Part shown: piece after piece, positions 1-5,897 of the stretch
How positions within the stretch are numbered: position 1 is the stretch's first letter
Layout: each line of letters starts with the position of its first letter
NCBI GenBank assembly: GCA_902782875.1
Contig: CACZPE010000322.1
Coordinates: forward strand, 1-6,507
Direction of reading: 5' to 3'
DNA length: 6,507 nucleotides
Source of the DNA: an uncultured Ruminococcus sp.
Lineage (GTDB): Bacteria > Bacillota_A > Clostridia > Oscillospirales > Ruminococcaceae
Made by a program: the position numbers and the translations under genes
Notes under the pieces: generated by a model
Databases searched by the model: none
Told to the model about the DNA's origin: nothing
Seen by the model: only the letters and a program-made list of their open reading frames with translations

Positions 1-224
1 ATTATTCTCCCTACGGCAACGATTGCTTCGGCACGATGCAGTGCTTTATCCGCCAGAAGGAGAATTATCTGAAGGTAAACGGCAAGAATGATTATTTCAG
101 TTACCTTAGCAATAACCCCAAAGACTATGATCTGAAGCAGGAAACATATCTTTGTGAAAAATACGAGACAAGAAACAGATGCGGCGGCTACCGCGGATAT
201 GTGAACGGTATCCACGGCGAATAA
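1..224 (+). CDS. C-terminal end of an unrecognised protein (5' partial)
   Basis: The reading frame is open from the left edge (first complete codon at base 3) to a TAA at 222-224, giving 73 residues. An ATG at 36 exists, but no Shine-Dalgarno sequence precedes it and the frame is open upstream, so this is most likely the tail of a longer gene. The fragment is hydrophilic and rich in Tyr, Asn and Lys, with four Cys. It has no membrane segment and ends in a Gly/Tyr-rich stretch (CGGYRGYVNGIHGE). I do not recognise the family and assign no function. It lies 90 bp upstream of the next gene on the same strand, so co-transcription is possible but not shown. I am fairly sure it is coding because it is open and compositionally protein-like, but the identity needs the missing upstream part. 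Confidence 0.6.
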   Translation, partial: YSPYGNDCFGTMQCFIRQKENYLKVNGKNDYFSYLSNNPKDYDLKQETYLCEKYETRNRCGGYRGYVNGIHGE

Positions 225-241
225 AACATACCCGGACGGGA

Positions 242-275
242 GGCTTATCCGACAGAATACCCGCGCAGATAAGCC
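242..275. repeat. 8-bp inverted repeat between genes
   Basis: GGCTTATC at 242-249 is exactly complementary to GATAAGCC at 268-275, with an 18-nt loop. It lies just after the stop of the first gene. No T-tract follows on the + strand, so it is at best a weak or factor-dependent terminator or an mRNA-stabilising hairpin. I see no convincing promoter in the rest of the 225-314 gap. Confidence 0.3.
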
Positions 276-314
276 CATATAAAGACATCACGCAAAATTT
301 TAGAGGGATACGAC

Positions 315-962
315 ATGCAAAAATTCATCGCAAGACTCATCATACTTTTTGCAGGACTTGTCACAGCCCATCTGGGAGTGACGCTCTTTCTGCTTTCGGA
401 TATGGGAGCAGACCCTTTCAACGTGCTGATACAGGGACTTCATATCCTGGCGGGCAGACTTTCCCCTCAGATAACACACGGTATGGTACATATCGCAGTG
501 AGCTTTATCATCATAATCGTGCTGCTTCTCACCGACAAAAGCTATATCAGGGCGGGCACCGTGGTATGCATGGCTGCAGGCGGCCCGATAATAGATATTT
601 TCTCGGCACTGCTCGCACCGATGGAGATCAGCTCACGTCCTCTGCCTGTAAAGATCGCTGTGCTCGTGCTGGGCTGTGTGATACTTGCGTTCGGAATGAC
701 GATCGTGATACGCTCTGAGGCAGGCACGGGGCCTAATGACCTTGTGGCGGTGGTAATAAGCGACAAGACCGGAAAACGCTTCGGGATAATACGTGTCATC
801 ACAGACTGTGTGTTTGTTGTATCGGGAGCGGTGCCCGGCGGCAAATTCGGCATAGGCACGATTATATGTGCCTTTCTTGTAGGCCCTGTTGCAGACTTCT
901 TCATGCCCGTTTCACAAAAGTTAGTCGAGAAGGGACTGGGGCTGATAAAGAATAAGGAATAG
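315..962 (+). CDS. YczE/YyaS/YitT-family integral membrane protein
   Basis: A 215-residue, strongly hydrophobic protein with about six predicted membrane segments (roughly residues 5-28, 55-73, 80-100, 112-132, 157-173, 177-197). It matches the size and pattern of the YczE/YyaS/YitT family of uncharacterised membrane proteins. The family hallmark is visible twice: after the first helix (S28-D-M-G-A-D-P-F-N, about 20-40) and after the fourth (S134-E-A-G-T-G-P-N-D, about 126-146). This indicates an internal duplication. The start at 315 is supported by AGAGGG at 302-307, about 7 nt upstream. The gene is followed 64 bp later by the HAD phosphatase gene on the same strand. Substrate and role are unknown; some relatives are thought to be transporters or accessory membrane factors, but the sequence does not show which. 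The family call is confident and the function is open. Confidence 0.85.
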   Translation: MQKFIARLIILFAGLVTAHLGVTLFLLSDMGADPFNVLIQGLHILAGRLSPQITHGMVHIAVSFIIIIVLLLTDKSYIRAGTVVCMAAGGPIIDIFSALLAPMEISSRPLPVKIAVLVLGCVILAFGMTIVIRSEAGTGPNDLVAVVISDKTGKRFGIIRVITDCVFVVSGAVPGGKFGIGTIICAFLVGPVADFFMPVSQKLVEKGLGLIKNKE

Positions 963-1016
963 ATGCCTTACAGCACAGCCCCCTGCGGATTTTCACCGCA
1001 AATATGATCAGGAAAA

Positions 1017-1029
1017 GAGAGATACTATG
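1017..1029 (+). promoter_or_regulatory. Ribosome binding site and start of the HAD phosphatase gene
   Basis: GAGAG at 1017-1021 precedes the ATG at 1027-1029 by 5 nt. The 13-nt string GAGAGATACTATG is identical to the one at the MarR gene start (1905-1917). It fixes the start of this gene and suggests a favoured translation-initiation context in this genome. Confidence 0.75.
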
Positions 1030-1677
1030 CGATACAGACTTGCTGTATTTGACCTTGACGGCACCCTTGTAGATTCACTTGCGGACCTTGGCAATGCGTG
1101 CAATGCCGCACTTGAAAGATACGGATATCCGACACATGATATCGAAAAATACCGCTACTTTGTCGGCGACGGAATACCGATGCTGATAAAGCGTGCCCTG
1201 CCCGAAGGCGCTTCGGCTGATGCGGCAGAGAAGGTGCATGCGGCCTTCGATGAGGAGTATCACCGCTCCTACAATGTGTTCACGAAGCCCTACAGCGGCA
1301 TGGAGGAGCTGGTGAAAAGGCTCTCTGACAGCGGAGTTCTCACCGCAGTCGCATCGAACAAGCCCGATGTGTTCACACAAACTATAGTAAGGGAAATGTT
1401 CGGCGATGCGTTTTCATATGTTTCGGGCAAGAAGGACAGATATGAAAAAAAACCCGCTCCCGATCTGGTATTCCATATCATGGACAAGCTCGGAGTGACG
1501 GCGGCGGAGACGGTATTCATCGGTGATTCTTCGGTTGATATGCTCACCGCAGCGAATGCAGGCACCGACAGCATCGGCTGTACATGGGGCTTTCGTACGG
1601 AGGATGAGCTTGTGTCAAACGGTGCTGTGTATCTTGCGCACAGGGCCGAGGATATCTATGACATCATTATGGGATAA
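1027..1677 (+). CDS. HAD-superfamily hydrolase, phosphoglycolate phosphatase-like
   Basis: A 216-residue cytoplasmic phosphatase with all four HAD motifs. Motif I is DLDGTLVDS (nucleophile D9, acid/base D11), motif II is S110-N111, motif III is K142 within KKPAPD, and motif IV is GDSSVDM (D167, D171, Mg2+ binding). The helical C1 cap lies between motifs I and II (about residues 16-90). Length and motif spacing match the Gph/PpaX/beta-phosphoglucomutase-like subgroup. The DSS in motif IV and the KPxPD motif favour a phosphoglycolate phosphatase-type enzyme acting on small phosphorylated metabolites. The exact substrate cannot be read from sequence, so no symbol is given. It is complete, ends in tandem stops (TAA TAG at 1675-1680), and is followed by an intrinsic terminator. 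It may share a transcript with the upstream membrane protein gene. Confidence 0.92.
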   Translation: MRYRLAVFDLDGTLVDSLADLGNACNAALERYGYPTHDIEKYRYFVGDGIPMLIKRALPEGASADAAEKVHAAFDEEYHRSYNVFTKPYSGMEELVKRLSDSGVLTAVASNKPDVFTQTIVREMFGDAFSYVSGKKDRYEKKPAPDLVFHIMDKLGVTAAETVFIGDSSVDMLTAANAGTDSIGCTWGFRTEDELVSNGAVYLAHRAEDIYDIIMG

Positions 1678-1767
1678 TAGTTCAGCTCCCCTCTCCCCCG
1701 ATGCCGACAGCATTTCCGTCAGCAGGACTTTCAAGGATGGACATACGCAAAAGCCGTGATATAACTT

Positions 1768-1805
1768 ATCCCCTCAGATCGTACAGACTGAGGGGATGTA
1801 TTTTT
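1768..1805 (+). terminator. Rho-independent terminator after the HAD phosphatase gene
   Basis: A perfect 10-bp stem (ATCCCCTCAG at 1768-1777 with CTGAGGGGAT at 1788-1797) has a 10-nt loop and is followed by GTATTTTT, with a five-T run at 1801-1805. It sits about 90 bp after the phosphatase stop and just upstream of the MarR promoter, so it insulates the two units. The 1681-1767 stretch before it shows no recognisable gene. Confidence 0.85.
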
Positions 1806-1840
1806 ATACATATAAATCATTCTCAACTGCCAAAAAACAC

Positions 1841-1869
1841 TTGACAAAAGCGTAACAAGTTGCTATAAT
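1841..1869 (+). promoter_or_regulatory. Consensus sigma-A promoter of the MarR-hydrolase operon
   Basis: TTGACA at 1841-1846 and TATAAT at 1864-1869 are separated by exactly 17 bp. A TG dinucleotide one base before the -10 hexamer (1861-1862) makes it an extended -10 promoter. This is a perfect match to the housekeeping consensus, so it should be strong unless repressed. Transcription would be expected to start near 1876, giving a leader of about 39 nt. Both operator boxes overlap the promoter region. Confidence 0.93.
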
Positions 1870-1887
1870 ATAAGTAACTTGTTACGC
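1850..1887. promoter_or_regulatory. Double MarR-type operator overlapping the promoter
   Basis: A perfect 12-bp inverted repeat (GCGTAACAAGTT at 1850-1861, AACTTGTTACGC at 1876-1887) flanks the -10 element. Each arm lies within its own short palindrome: GTAAC-AA-GTTGC at 1852-1863 and GTAAC-TT-GTTAC at 1874-1885. The centres are 22 bp apart, about two helical turns, so two regulator dimers could bind one face of the DNA. The left box lies in the -35/-10 spacer and the right box covers the likely start of transcription. Such 12-bp palindromes of the TAAC-NN-GTTA kind are typical of MarR-family operators. The downstream MarR gene is the obvious candidate binder, which is an inference. Confidence 0.85.
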
Positions 1888-1903
1888 ATATTCATTCTTA
1901 ATA

Positions 1904-1909
1904 GGAGAG
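1904..1909 (+). promoter_or_regulatory. Ribosome binding site deciding the MarR start
   Basis: GGAGAG at 1904-1909 lies 5 nt before the ATG at 1915. It decides the start in favour of 1915 over the in-frame TTG at 1879, which falls inside the operator and next to the expected transcription start. Confidence 0.85.
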
Positions 1910-1914
1910 ATACT

Positions 1915-2406
1915 ATGAAACACGAAAAAAAAGAGACCGACCTTATCTGGAAAAAGAAACTGTTGTTTTCGGGAGTATTCGTGCAGGAGAACAGGCTGCA
2001 TGCCATTATGGACAGATACCTGAAAGAAATGACCTGCAAGCAGTGGCTGGTCATGGTGGTTGCGGATGCATACGAGAACCCGCCCGACCTGTCTACTCTT
2101 GCAAAAATGCTGGGGTGCTCCCGTCAGAACATTAAGAAACTGGCTCTGTCACTTGAAAGATCGGGCTATGCCGAGCTTGTTTCGTCAGATAAAGACGGGC
2201 GCAGTCTTTGTGTTCGGATCTCGGAAAAAGGAAAGCAGATCATCGCAAACAGCAAGAAGATGGAAGAAAGTGTTCATAAGGCACTGTTCAGGGATTTTAC
2301 CGATCAGGACATCGAGGATTATTACCGGCTATCCGAAAAAATGATGAATGGATTCGGATACCTGGAGGAAACTTTCTATGAGTTGGCCGAACGGGGAGAA
2401 ATGTAG
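1915..2406 (+). CDS. MarR-family winged helix-turn-helix transcriptional regulator
   Basis: A 163-residue protein, the usual size for MarR regulators. An N-terminal dimerisation helix region (about 15-40) is followed by the winged helix. A helix around TCKQWLVM (40-47) precedes the helix-turn-helix LSTLAKMLGCSRQNIKKLALSLERSGY (about 59-85, in which SRQNIKKLALSLE is the recognition helix), and the wing carries the conserved D94-G-R near SSDKDGRSLCVRISEKG (90-106). A C-terminal helical region (about 107-160) completes the dimer interface. It probably represses its own promoter through the double operator directly upstream. Its single partner gene, the hydrolase, starts one base after its stop. 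The inducing ligand is unknown. Three cysteines (41, 68, 99) are present, but nothing shows they act as a redox switch. Confidence 0.9.
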   Translation: MKHEKKETDLIWKKKLLFSGVFVQENRLHAIMDRYLKEMTCKQWLVMVVADAYENPPDLSTLAKMLGCSRQNIKKLALSLERSGYAELVSSDKDGRSLCVRISEKGKQIIANSKKMEESVHKALFRDFTDQDIEDYYRLSEKMMNGFGYLEETFYELAERGEM

Positions 2407-2407
2407 C

Positions 2408-3328
2408 ATGAAAGGCAGATGGAAAAGAATGAACTTGCCGATACGCATTTTGCTGATACTGCTGATAATTATTTCGCTGTACCTTATCATCCGTGGTATA
2501 CAGTGCAGTTTGGCTGTTAATAACGCGAAAGAACGGCTCGCCTCGTATAATGTGAAAACCGCAGCCCTGAGCTATGGTGATATGACATATATTGATGAGG
2601 GCGAGGGTGAAGTTATCTTGTCTGTTCACGGCATATTCGGCGGCTATGATCAGGCTTTTGAGACCTGCGGTGACTTTGTTTCAGATCACAGGATACTTGC
2701 GCCGTCAAGGTTCGGGTATCTGGGCAGCGATGTTTTAGGAGACGGGACTCCTGCACAGCAGGCAGATGCATATGCAGAGCTGCTTGATAAGCTTGAGATC
2801 GACAAGGTGTATGTGCTGGCGACATCAGCGGGCGGAAGTGTTGCTTTACGTTTTGCTCTTGATCATCCCGAAAGGACAAAGGGACTTATCCTTTATTGCA
2901 GTGCTATGCCGTTCCCGGAGAAGCCGGAGGAATATGCCGAATATGCAGGACCGCCCGCTTTTTTATGCAATAACTACGCAATGTTTCTGATGAGTCCGCT
3001 GTTTGAGCCGATAATGGGAATGGAGCCGTCAACAATATACAGTATGCTGCCCGTCAGTGAACGCAAATCAGGTGTTGTTCTTGATTCGTCTGTTATAAAT
3101 CCCGATATGGCACGAAATTTTGATGACTATAAGATAGAAGAGCTTCAGCCGCCCGTTCTGATACTGCACGCAAAGGATGATAAGCTTGCAAGCTACGATG
3201 ATGTTGTAAAGGCACTTGACAGATTTCCGGAGTGCAGATTTGTTTCATTTGAAACGGGAGGACATCTGATGAAAGGACACGATGACGAAGTGAAAGCGGC
3301 AGTAACGGAGTTTATCAACGGGAAATGA
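2408..3328 (+). CDS. Membrane-anchored alpha/beta-hydrolase
   Basis: A 306-residue alpha/beta-hydrolase-fold protein. A basic N-terminus (MKGRWKRMN) and one hydrophobic segment (about residues 11-29, very Leu/Ile rich) predict a signal anchor, with the catalytic domain most likely outside the membrane. Visible fold marks are the oxyanion-hole HGIFGG (74-79), nucleophile elbow A138-T-S140-A-G-G, acid D257 (or D258) in HAKDD, and H286 in GGH. The elbow has Ala where the usual G-x-S-x-G has its first Gly. The start at 2408 is supported by GGGGAG at 2393-2398; the longer in-frame ATG at 2348 lies inside the MarR gene. It is translationally close-coupled to the regulator (one-base gap) and has no other partner before the terminator. 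It is probably an esterase, lipase or amidase-like hydrolase; the substrate is unknown. Confidence 0.88.
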   Translation: MKGRWKRMNLPIRILLILLIIISLYLIIRGIQCSLAVNNAKERLASYNVKTAALSYGDMTYIDEGEGEVILSVHGIFGGYDQAFETCGDFVSDHRILAPSRFGYLGSDVLGDGTPAQQADAYAELLDKLEIDKVYVLATSAGGSVALRFALDHPERTKGLILYCSAMPFPEKPEEYAEYAGPPAFLCNNYAMFLMSPLFEPIMGMEPSTIYSMLPVSERKSGVVLDSSVINPDMARNFDDYKIEELQPPVLILHAKDDKLASYDDVVKALDRFPECRFVSFETGGHLMKGHDDEVKAAVTEFINGK

Positions 3329-3401
3329 TATAACAGACATATGACCTGTACTGAAGTCCGGTAACACTGCAGCTTACAGGATAAACAGACGGCTTATAAA
3401 T

Positions 3402-3433
3402 GATCCCCGCCCGAATCGCATCGGGCGGGGATC
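3402..3433. terminator. Shared hairpin between convergent operons, likely bidirectional terminator
   Basis: A perfect 13-bp GC-rich stem (GATCCCCGCCCGA at 3402-3414, TCGGGCGGGGATC at 3421-3433) has a six-base loop ATCGCA. It lies 73 bp after the hydrolase stop and 16 bp past the end of the convergent Ntn-hydrolase gene. The flanks have no clean long T-tract on the + side (TGTCATGTG) and only ATTTAT on the - side. Terminator function for both directions is therefore inferred from the stem strength and position. Confidence 0.75.
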
Positions 3434-3449
3434 TGTCATGTGCAAAAAC

Positions 3450-4475
3450 TTATTTTTCAAGCGAAAAGGTGTATACATCAGAATAGTTCTTTTCAAAGCA
3501 TATATCCACGGAAAGAGACTTTGTATCATAGACCGCAGACCACATCGTATAGGGCTGCTTTACGGTGCTAAGCAGCTCCATTGCCTCTGAATTTGACAGT
3601 ACTGCACCGTCAAGCCTGTTGTGCAGCTTGTGGTGGCGGTAATCGTAGTCGAGTGAAGGGTTGTTCTCTGACAGCATGAAATTCGTGGCGGCAGTATCGC
3701 TAACGATATACATCTCCCCGTCCTTCCATTCAATAACGACAGAGCGTCCGCTGCTGTCGGCAAGGAACAGATGATATGTGTATACATTCGGAGAGTACAT
3801 ATCATACCCGCCCACAAATGCTATCGCTTCATCCACATCGGCGCATTTGTCGAGCACCGCACGCATCGTGGAATAGAGCAGCAGATCGGGTTTCTGGGTA
3901 TCATTCACAACGTGCATGTCATCGAGCTGCAGAAGCGAGGCACACAGTCCCTTCTCGTTCATGCCGTCGCTTATGCACATCGGAGCGGCAAGCAGGAGCG
4001 ATTTTGATTTTTCGTCCCCCATCATGCTTTCGCGCTGCTGGCCTATATTGATATGGGCAAGATCGACTATACCAATCGAGGAGTAGCCGTTTTCGGGGAA
4101 TGTCCTTATCACAAGGGCGCCGTCATGCCCCATATCGTAGTTGCGCCCGACAAGATGACTGCCGTCGGCTGTATCAGCGGCAAAGGCGCTGCAGCCTATA
4201 TCGGGTATATCTCCCGTGGGAACGCCGTGAGTGAGATTTTCCGTCAGCCACGCATCGAAATGCCCCACATCCGTTATGCCCGCCGCAAGGTAGTCATCGA
4301 GCCTGTAGTCGTTGTAGCAGTCCATGGACCATACTCCGTCACATACTTCGGCAAGCGATGCCAGTGTCTTTTCTTCATTGTTCACGCTGCCGGGCTTCGC
4401 AGTGACGGTAATAAATATCACCGCACCTGTCAGTGCGATTACGGCTGCGGCCGCTGCAAGTATCTTTCTGTTCAT
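3450..4475 (-). CDS. Exported or anchored Ntn-hydrolase, choloylglycine hydrolase/C45 acyltransferase-like
   Basis: 341 residues starting at the ATG at 4475-4473, preceded by GAGAG at 4485-4481. An in-frame TTG at 4514 is rejected because it lies inside the MATE gene and lacks a binding site. Residues 5-26 form a hydrophobic signal peptide or anchor without a lipobox Cys. The Ntn-hydrolase core begins at G94-C95-S-A-F; in this superfamily, cleavage just before the Cys exposes it as the N-terminal nucleophile. Supporting residues are R111-N-Y-D114, T264-N-F (N265) and the Arg-rich stretch around R280-R287, equivalent to conserved positions in penicillin V acylases and bile salt hydrolases. Known relatives cleave or form linear amide bonds. 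The substrate here (bile amide, acyl-homoserine lactone, penicillin, N-acyl amino acid, peptide) is not determinable. It is the last gene of the three-gene run. Confidence 0.82.
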   Translation of the reverse strand: MNRKILAAAAAVIALTGAVIFITVTAKPGSVNNEEKTLASLAEVCDGVWSMDCYNDYRLDDYLAAGITDVGHFDAWLTENLTHGVPTGDIPDIGCSAFAADTADGSHLVGRNYDMGHDGALVIRTFPENGYSSIGIVDLAHINIGQQRESMMGDEKSKSLLLAAPMCISDGMNEKGLCASLLQLDDMHVVNDTQKPDLLLYSTMRAVLDKCADVDEAIAFVGGYDMYSPNVYTYHLFLADSSGRSVVIEWKDGEMYIVSDTAATNFMLSENNPSLDYDYRHHKLHNRLDGAVLSNSEAMELLSTVKQPYTMWSAVYDTKSLSVDICFEKNYSDVYTFSLEK

Positions 4476-4500
4476 ATCGTCTCTCTTGCCATTATACGCT

Positions 4501-5883
4501 TCATGCGGCTGCAAGCTCGGTCTCGAGCCGCTTCATGTCCCTGAATTCAAGCACTGCCATGATTATGGTCACTATACCCGACAGGAAGTCTGCCGCAGGG
4601 CCTGTGTATACCACTCCGTTTATACCGAAAAATCTCGGCAGTATCAGGAGCAGGGGCAGGAAGAATATTATCTGCCTTGTAAGTGAGAGGAACACGCCCT
4701 TGGCGGGCTTGCCTATGGAAGTGAAGAATGTGGAGGTTATGGGCTGCATGGAATTGAGCCATGTGAAGAAGAGGAATGTCCTCATGAATTTAACGCCGAA
4801 CTCGAAGTATTCCTCCGTGCCGTCGCCGAAAAGACCAATTATCTGTCTGGGTATCGTCTGGAAGATTATGATGGCGGCTACAGCAAAGGAGGTGCCGACG
4901 ATAAGCGCCATACGATAGGCTTCCTTGACCCTGGCGTAGTTCCTTGCGCCGTAGTTGAAGCTCTCTATGGGCTGTGTGCCCTGTCCGAGGCCTATGACCA
5001 CAGAGAATACTATCATATTCACCTTCATTATTATGCCCGCGCAGGCAAGGGGGATATCCCCGCCGTAGTGCGACTGGCTGCCGTATATGGTGAGCGAGTT
5101 GTTGAGCACTATCTGTACTATCATCATGGCTATCTGATTGAAGAAGGATGCCATGCCGATGGAGGCTACAGCGGATACTATACCGAGATCGGGTATGAAA
5201 TGGCGCGGTGTGAGCTTAACTGTCTTGTAGCGGGTAAGGTATATCACAACCAGTGCCGAGGATACTATCTGACCGATAACGGTAGCAATGGCAGCGCCCT
5301 TCATGCCCCACTCAAGGCCCATGACAAAGACAGCGTCGAGTATGGTATTTATCACAGCACCTGTGAGATTGCAGAGCATCGACATTCTCGGGCTGCCGTC
5401 AGCCCTGACGAGGTGACATCCGCCTGCGGTGAATATGAGGAACGGAAATCCGAGAGCGGTGATGCCCACATAGTCAAGAGCGTAGGGCATAACGTTATCG
5501 GGGGCTCCGAATATCACCAGGAGCTTCGGGAGAAAGATCTCTGTTATCACCGATAGTACAAGTCCCGACGAAGCGAGCATAACTGCGGAATTGCCTATGA
5601 AAAACGGCGCCTTTTCCTTCTCGCCCTTGCCCATATGCAGATTGAAGCAGCTTGCGCCGCCTATGCCGAACAGGAGTGCGAGCGCGATGCAGGACGTAGA
5701 GCAGGGAAAGGCGACATTAGTAGCGGCGTTGCCGAGAAATCCCACCTTCTGCCCTATGAAGAACTGATCGACGATATTGTACAGCGCACTGACCATCATG
5801 GCTATGATGCTCGGTATCGAGAATTTGAGCATCAGATCCTTTACGGGGGCAGTGCCGAGAAAATTCTTGTTTGTGTCAGACAT
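4501..5883 (-). CDS. MATE-family multidrug/toxin efflux transporter, MepA-like
   Basis: A 460-residue protein with about 12 predicted membrane segments arranged as two repeated MatE halves, the usual length for the family. Diagnostic stretches are the N-terminal KFSIPSIIAMMVSALYNIVDQ (P24, D39), a GNAATNVAFP segment (51-60), RADGSPRM (160-167) in the loop after helix 4-5, and in the second half GLGQGTQPIESFNYGARNY (298-316). The start ATG at 5883-5881 follows GGAG at 5897-5894, which abuts the stop codon of the upstream deacetylase gene, pointing to coupled translation. It probably exports cationic or amphipathic compounds with Na+ or H+ antiport at the cell membrane; the cargo is unknown. 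An Ntn-hydrolase gene follows 25 bp downstream, so transport and processing of related molecules is a reasonable but unproven idea. Confidence 0.95.
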   Translation of the reverse strand: MSDTNKNFLGTAPVKDLMLKFSIPSIIAMMVSALYNIVDQFFIGQKVGFLGNAATNVAFPCSTSCIALALLFGIGGASCFNLHMGKGEKEKAPFFIGNSAVMLASSGLVLSVITEIFLPKLLVIFGAPDNVMPYALDYVGITALGFPFLIFTAGGCHLVRADGSPRMSMLCNLTGAVINTILDAVFVMGLEWGMKGAAIATVIGQIVSSALVVIYLTRYKTVKLTPRHFIPDLGIVSAVASIGMASFFNQIAMMIVQIVLNNSLTIYGSQSHYGGDIPLACAGIIMKVNMIVFSVVIGLGQGTQPIESFNYGARNYARVKEAYRMALIVGTSFAVAAIIIFQTIPRQIIGLFGDGTEEYFEFGVKFMRTFLFFTWLNSMQPITSTFFTSIGKPAKGVFLSLTRQIIFFLPLLLILPRFFGINGVVYTGPAADFLSGIVTIIMAVLEFRDMKRLETELAAA

Positions 5884-5893
5884 ACGGGTTTGA

Positions 5894-5897
5894 CTCC
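5894..5897 (-). promoter_or_regulatory. Ribosome binding site of the MATE gene, directly after the deacetylase stop
   Basis: On the - strand GGAG (5897-5894) immediately follows the TAA of the deacetylase gene and lies 10 nt before the MATE ATG. Ribosomes ending the first gene would sit on this site, which supports co-transcription and coupled translation. Confidence 0.7.

Noticed and set aside
983..1001. Small TGCGG/CCGCA hairpin between the membrane protein and phosphatase genes
   Set aside because: A 5-bp stem with no T-tract; too weak to call a terminator or attenuator.
1879..1914. TTG-initiated N-terminal extension of the MarR gene
   Set aside because: It starts inside the operator, about where transcription should begin, with no ribosome binding site. 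The ATG at 1915 has GGAGAG at the right distance.
2348..2407. Upstream ATG start for the hydrolase, overlapping the MarR gene
   Set aside because: There is no good ribosome binding site, and the extra residues would put a polar stretch before the anchor. The ATG at 2408 has GGGGAG upstream and directly precedes the basic and hydrophobic signal-anchor segment.
3345..3380. CCTGTA/TACAGG inverted repeat after the hydrolase
   Set aside because: Only a 6-bp stem with a 24-nt loop, expected by chance; the strong hairpin further on is the better terminator candidate.
4476..4514. TTG start of the Ntn-hydrolase overlapping the MATE gene
   Set aside because: The ATG at 4475 begins a normal signal segment and has a GAGAG ribosome binding site; the TTG extension is polar and lacks one.
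5068..5556. 162-residue + strand open frame opposite the MATE gene, and similar long antisense frames at 4053-4544 and 542-904
   Set aside because: They lie fully within well-supported genes on the other strand, show no domain motifs or ribosome binding sites, and are explained by codon bias of the real genes.
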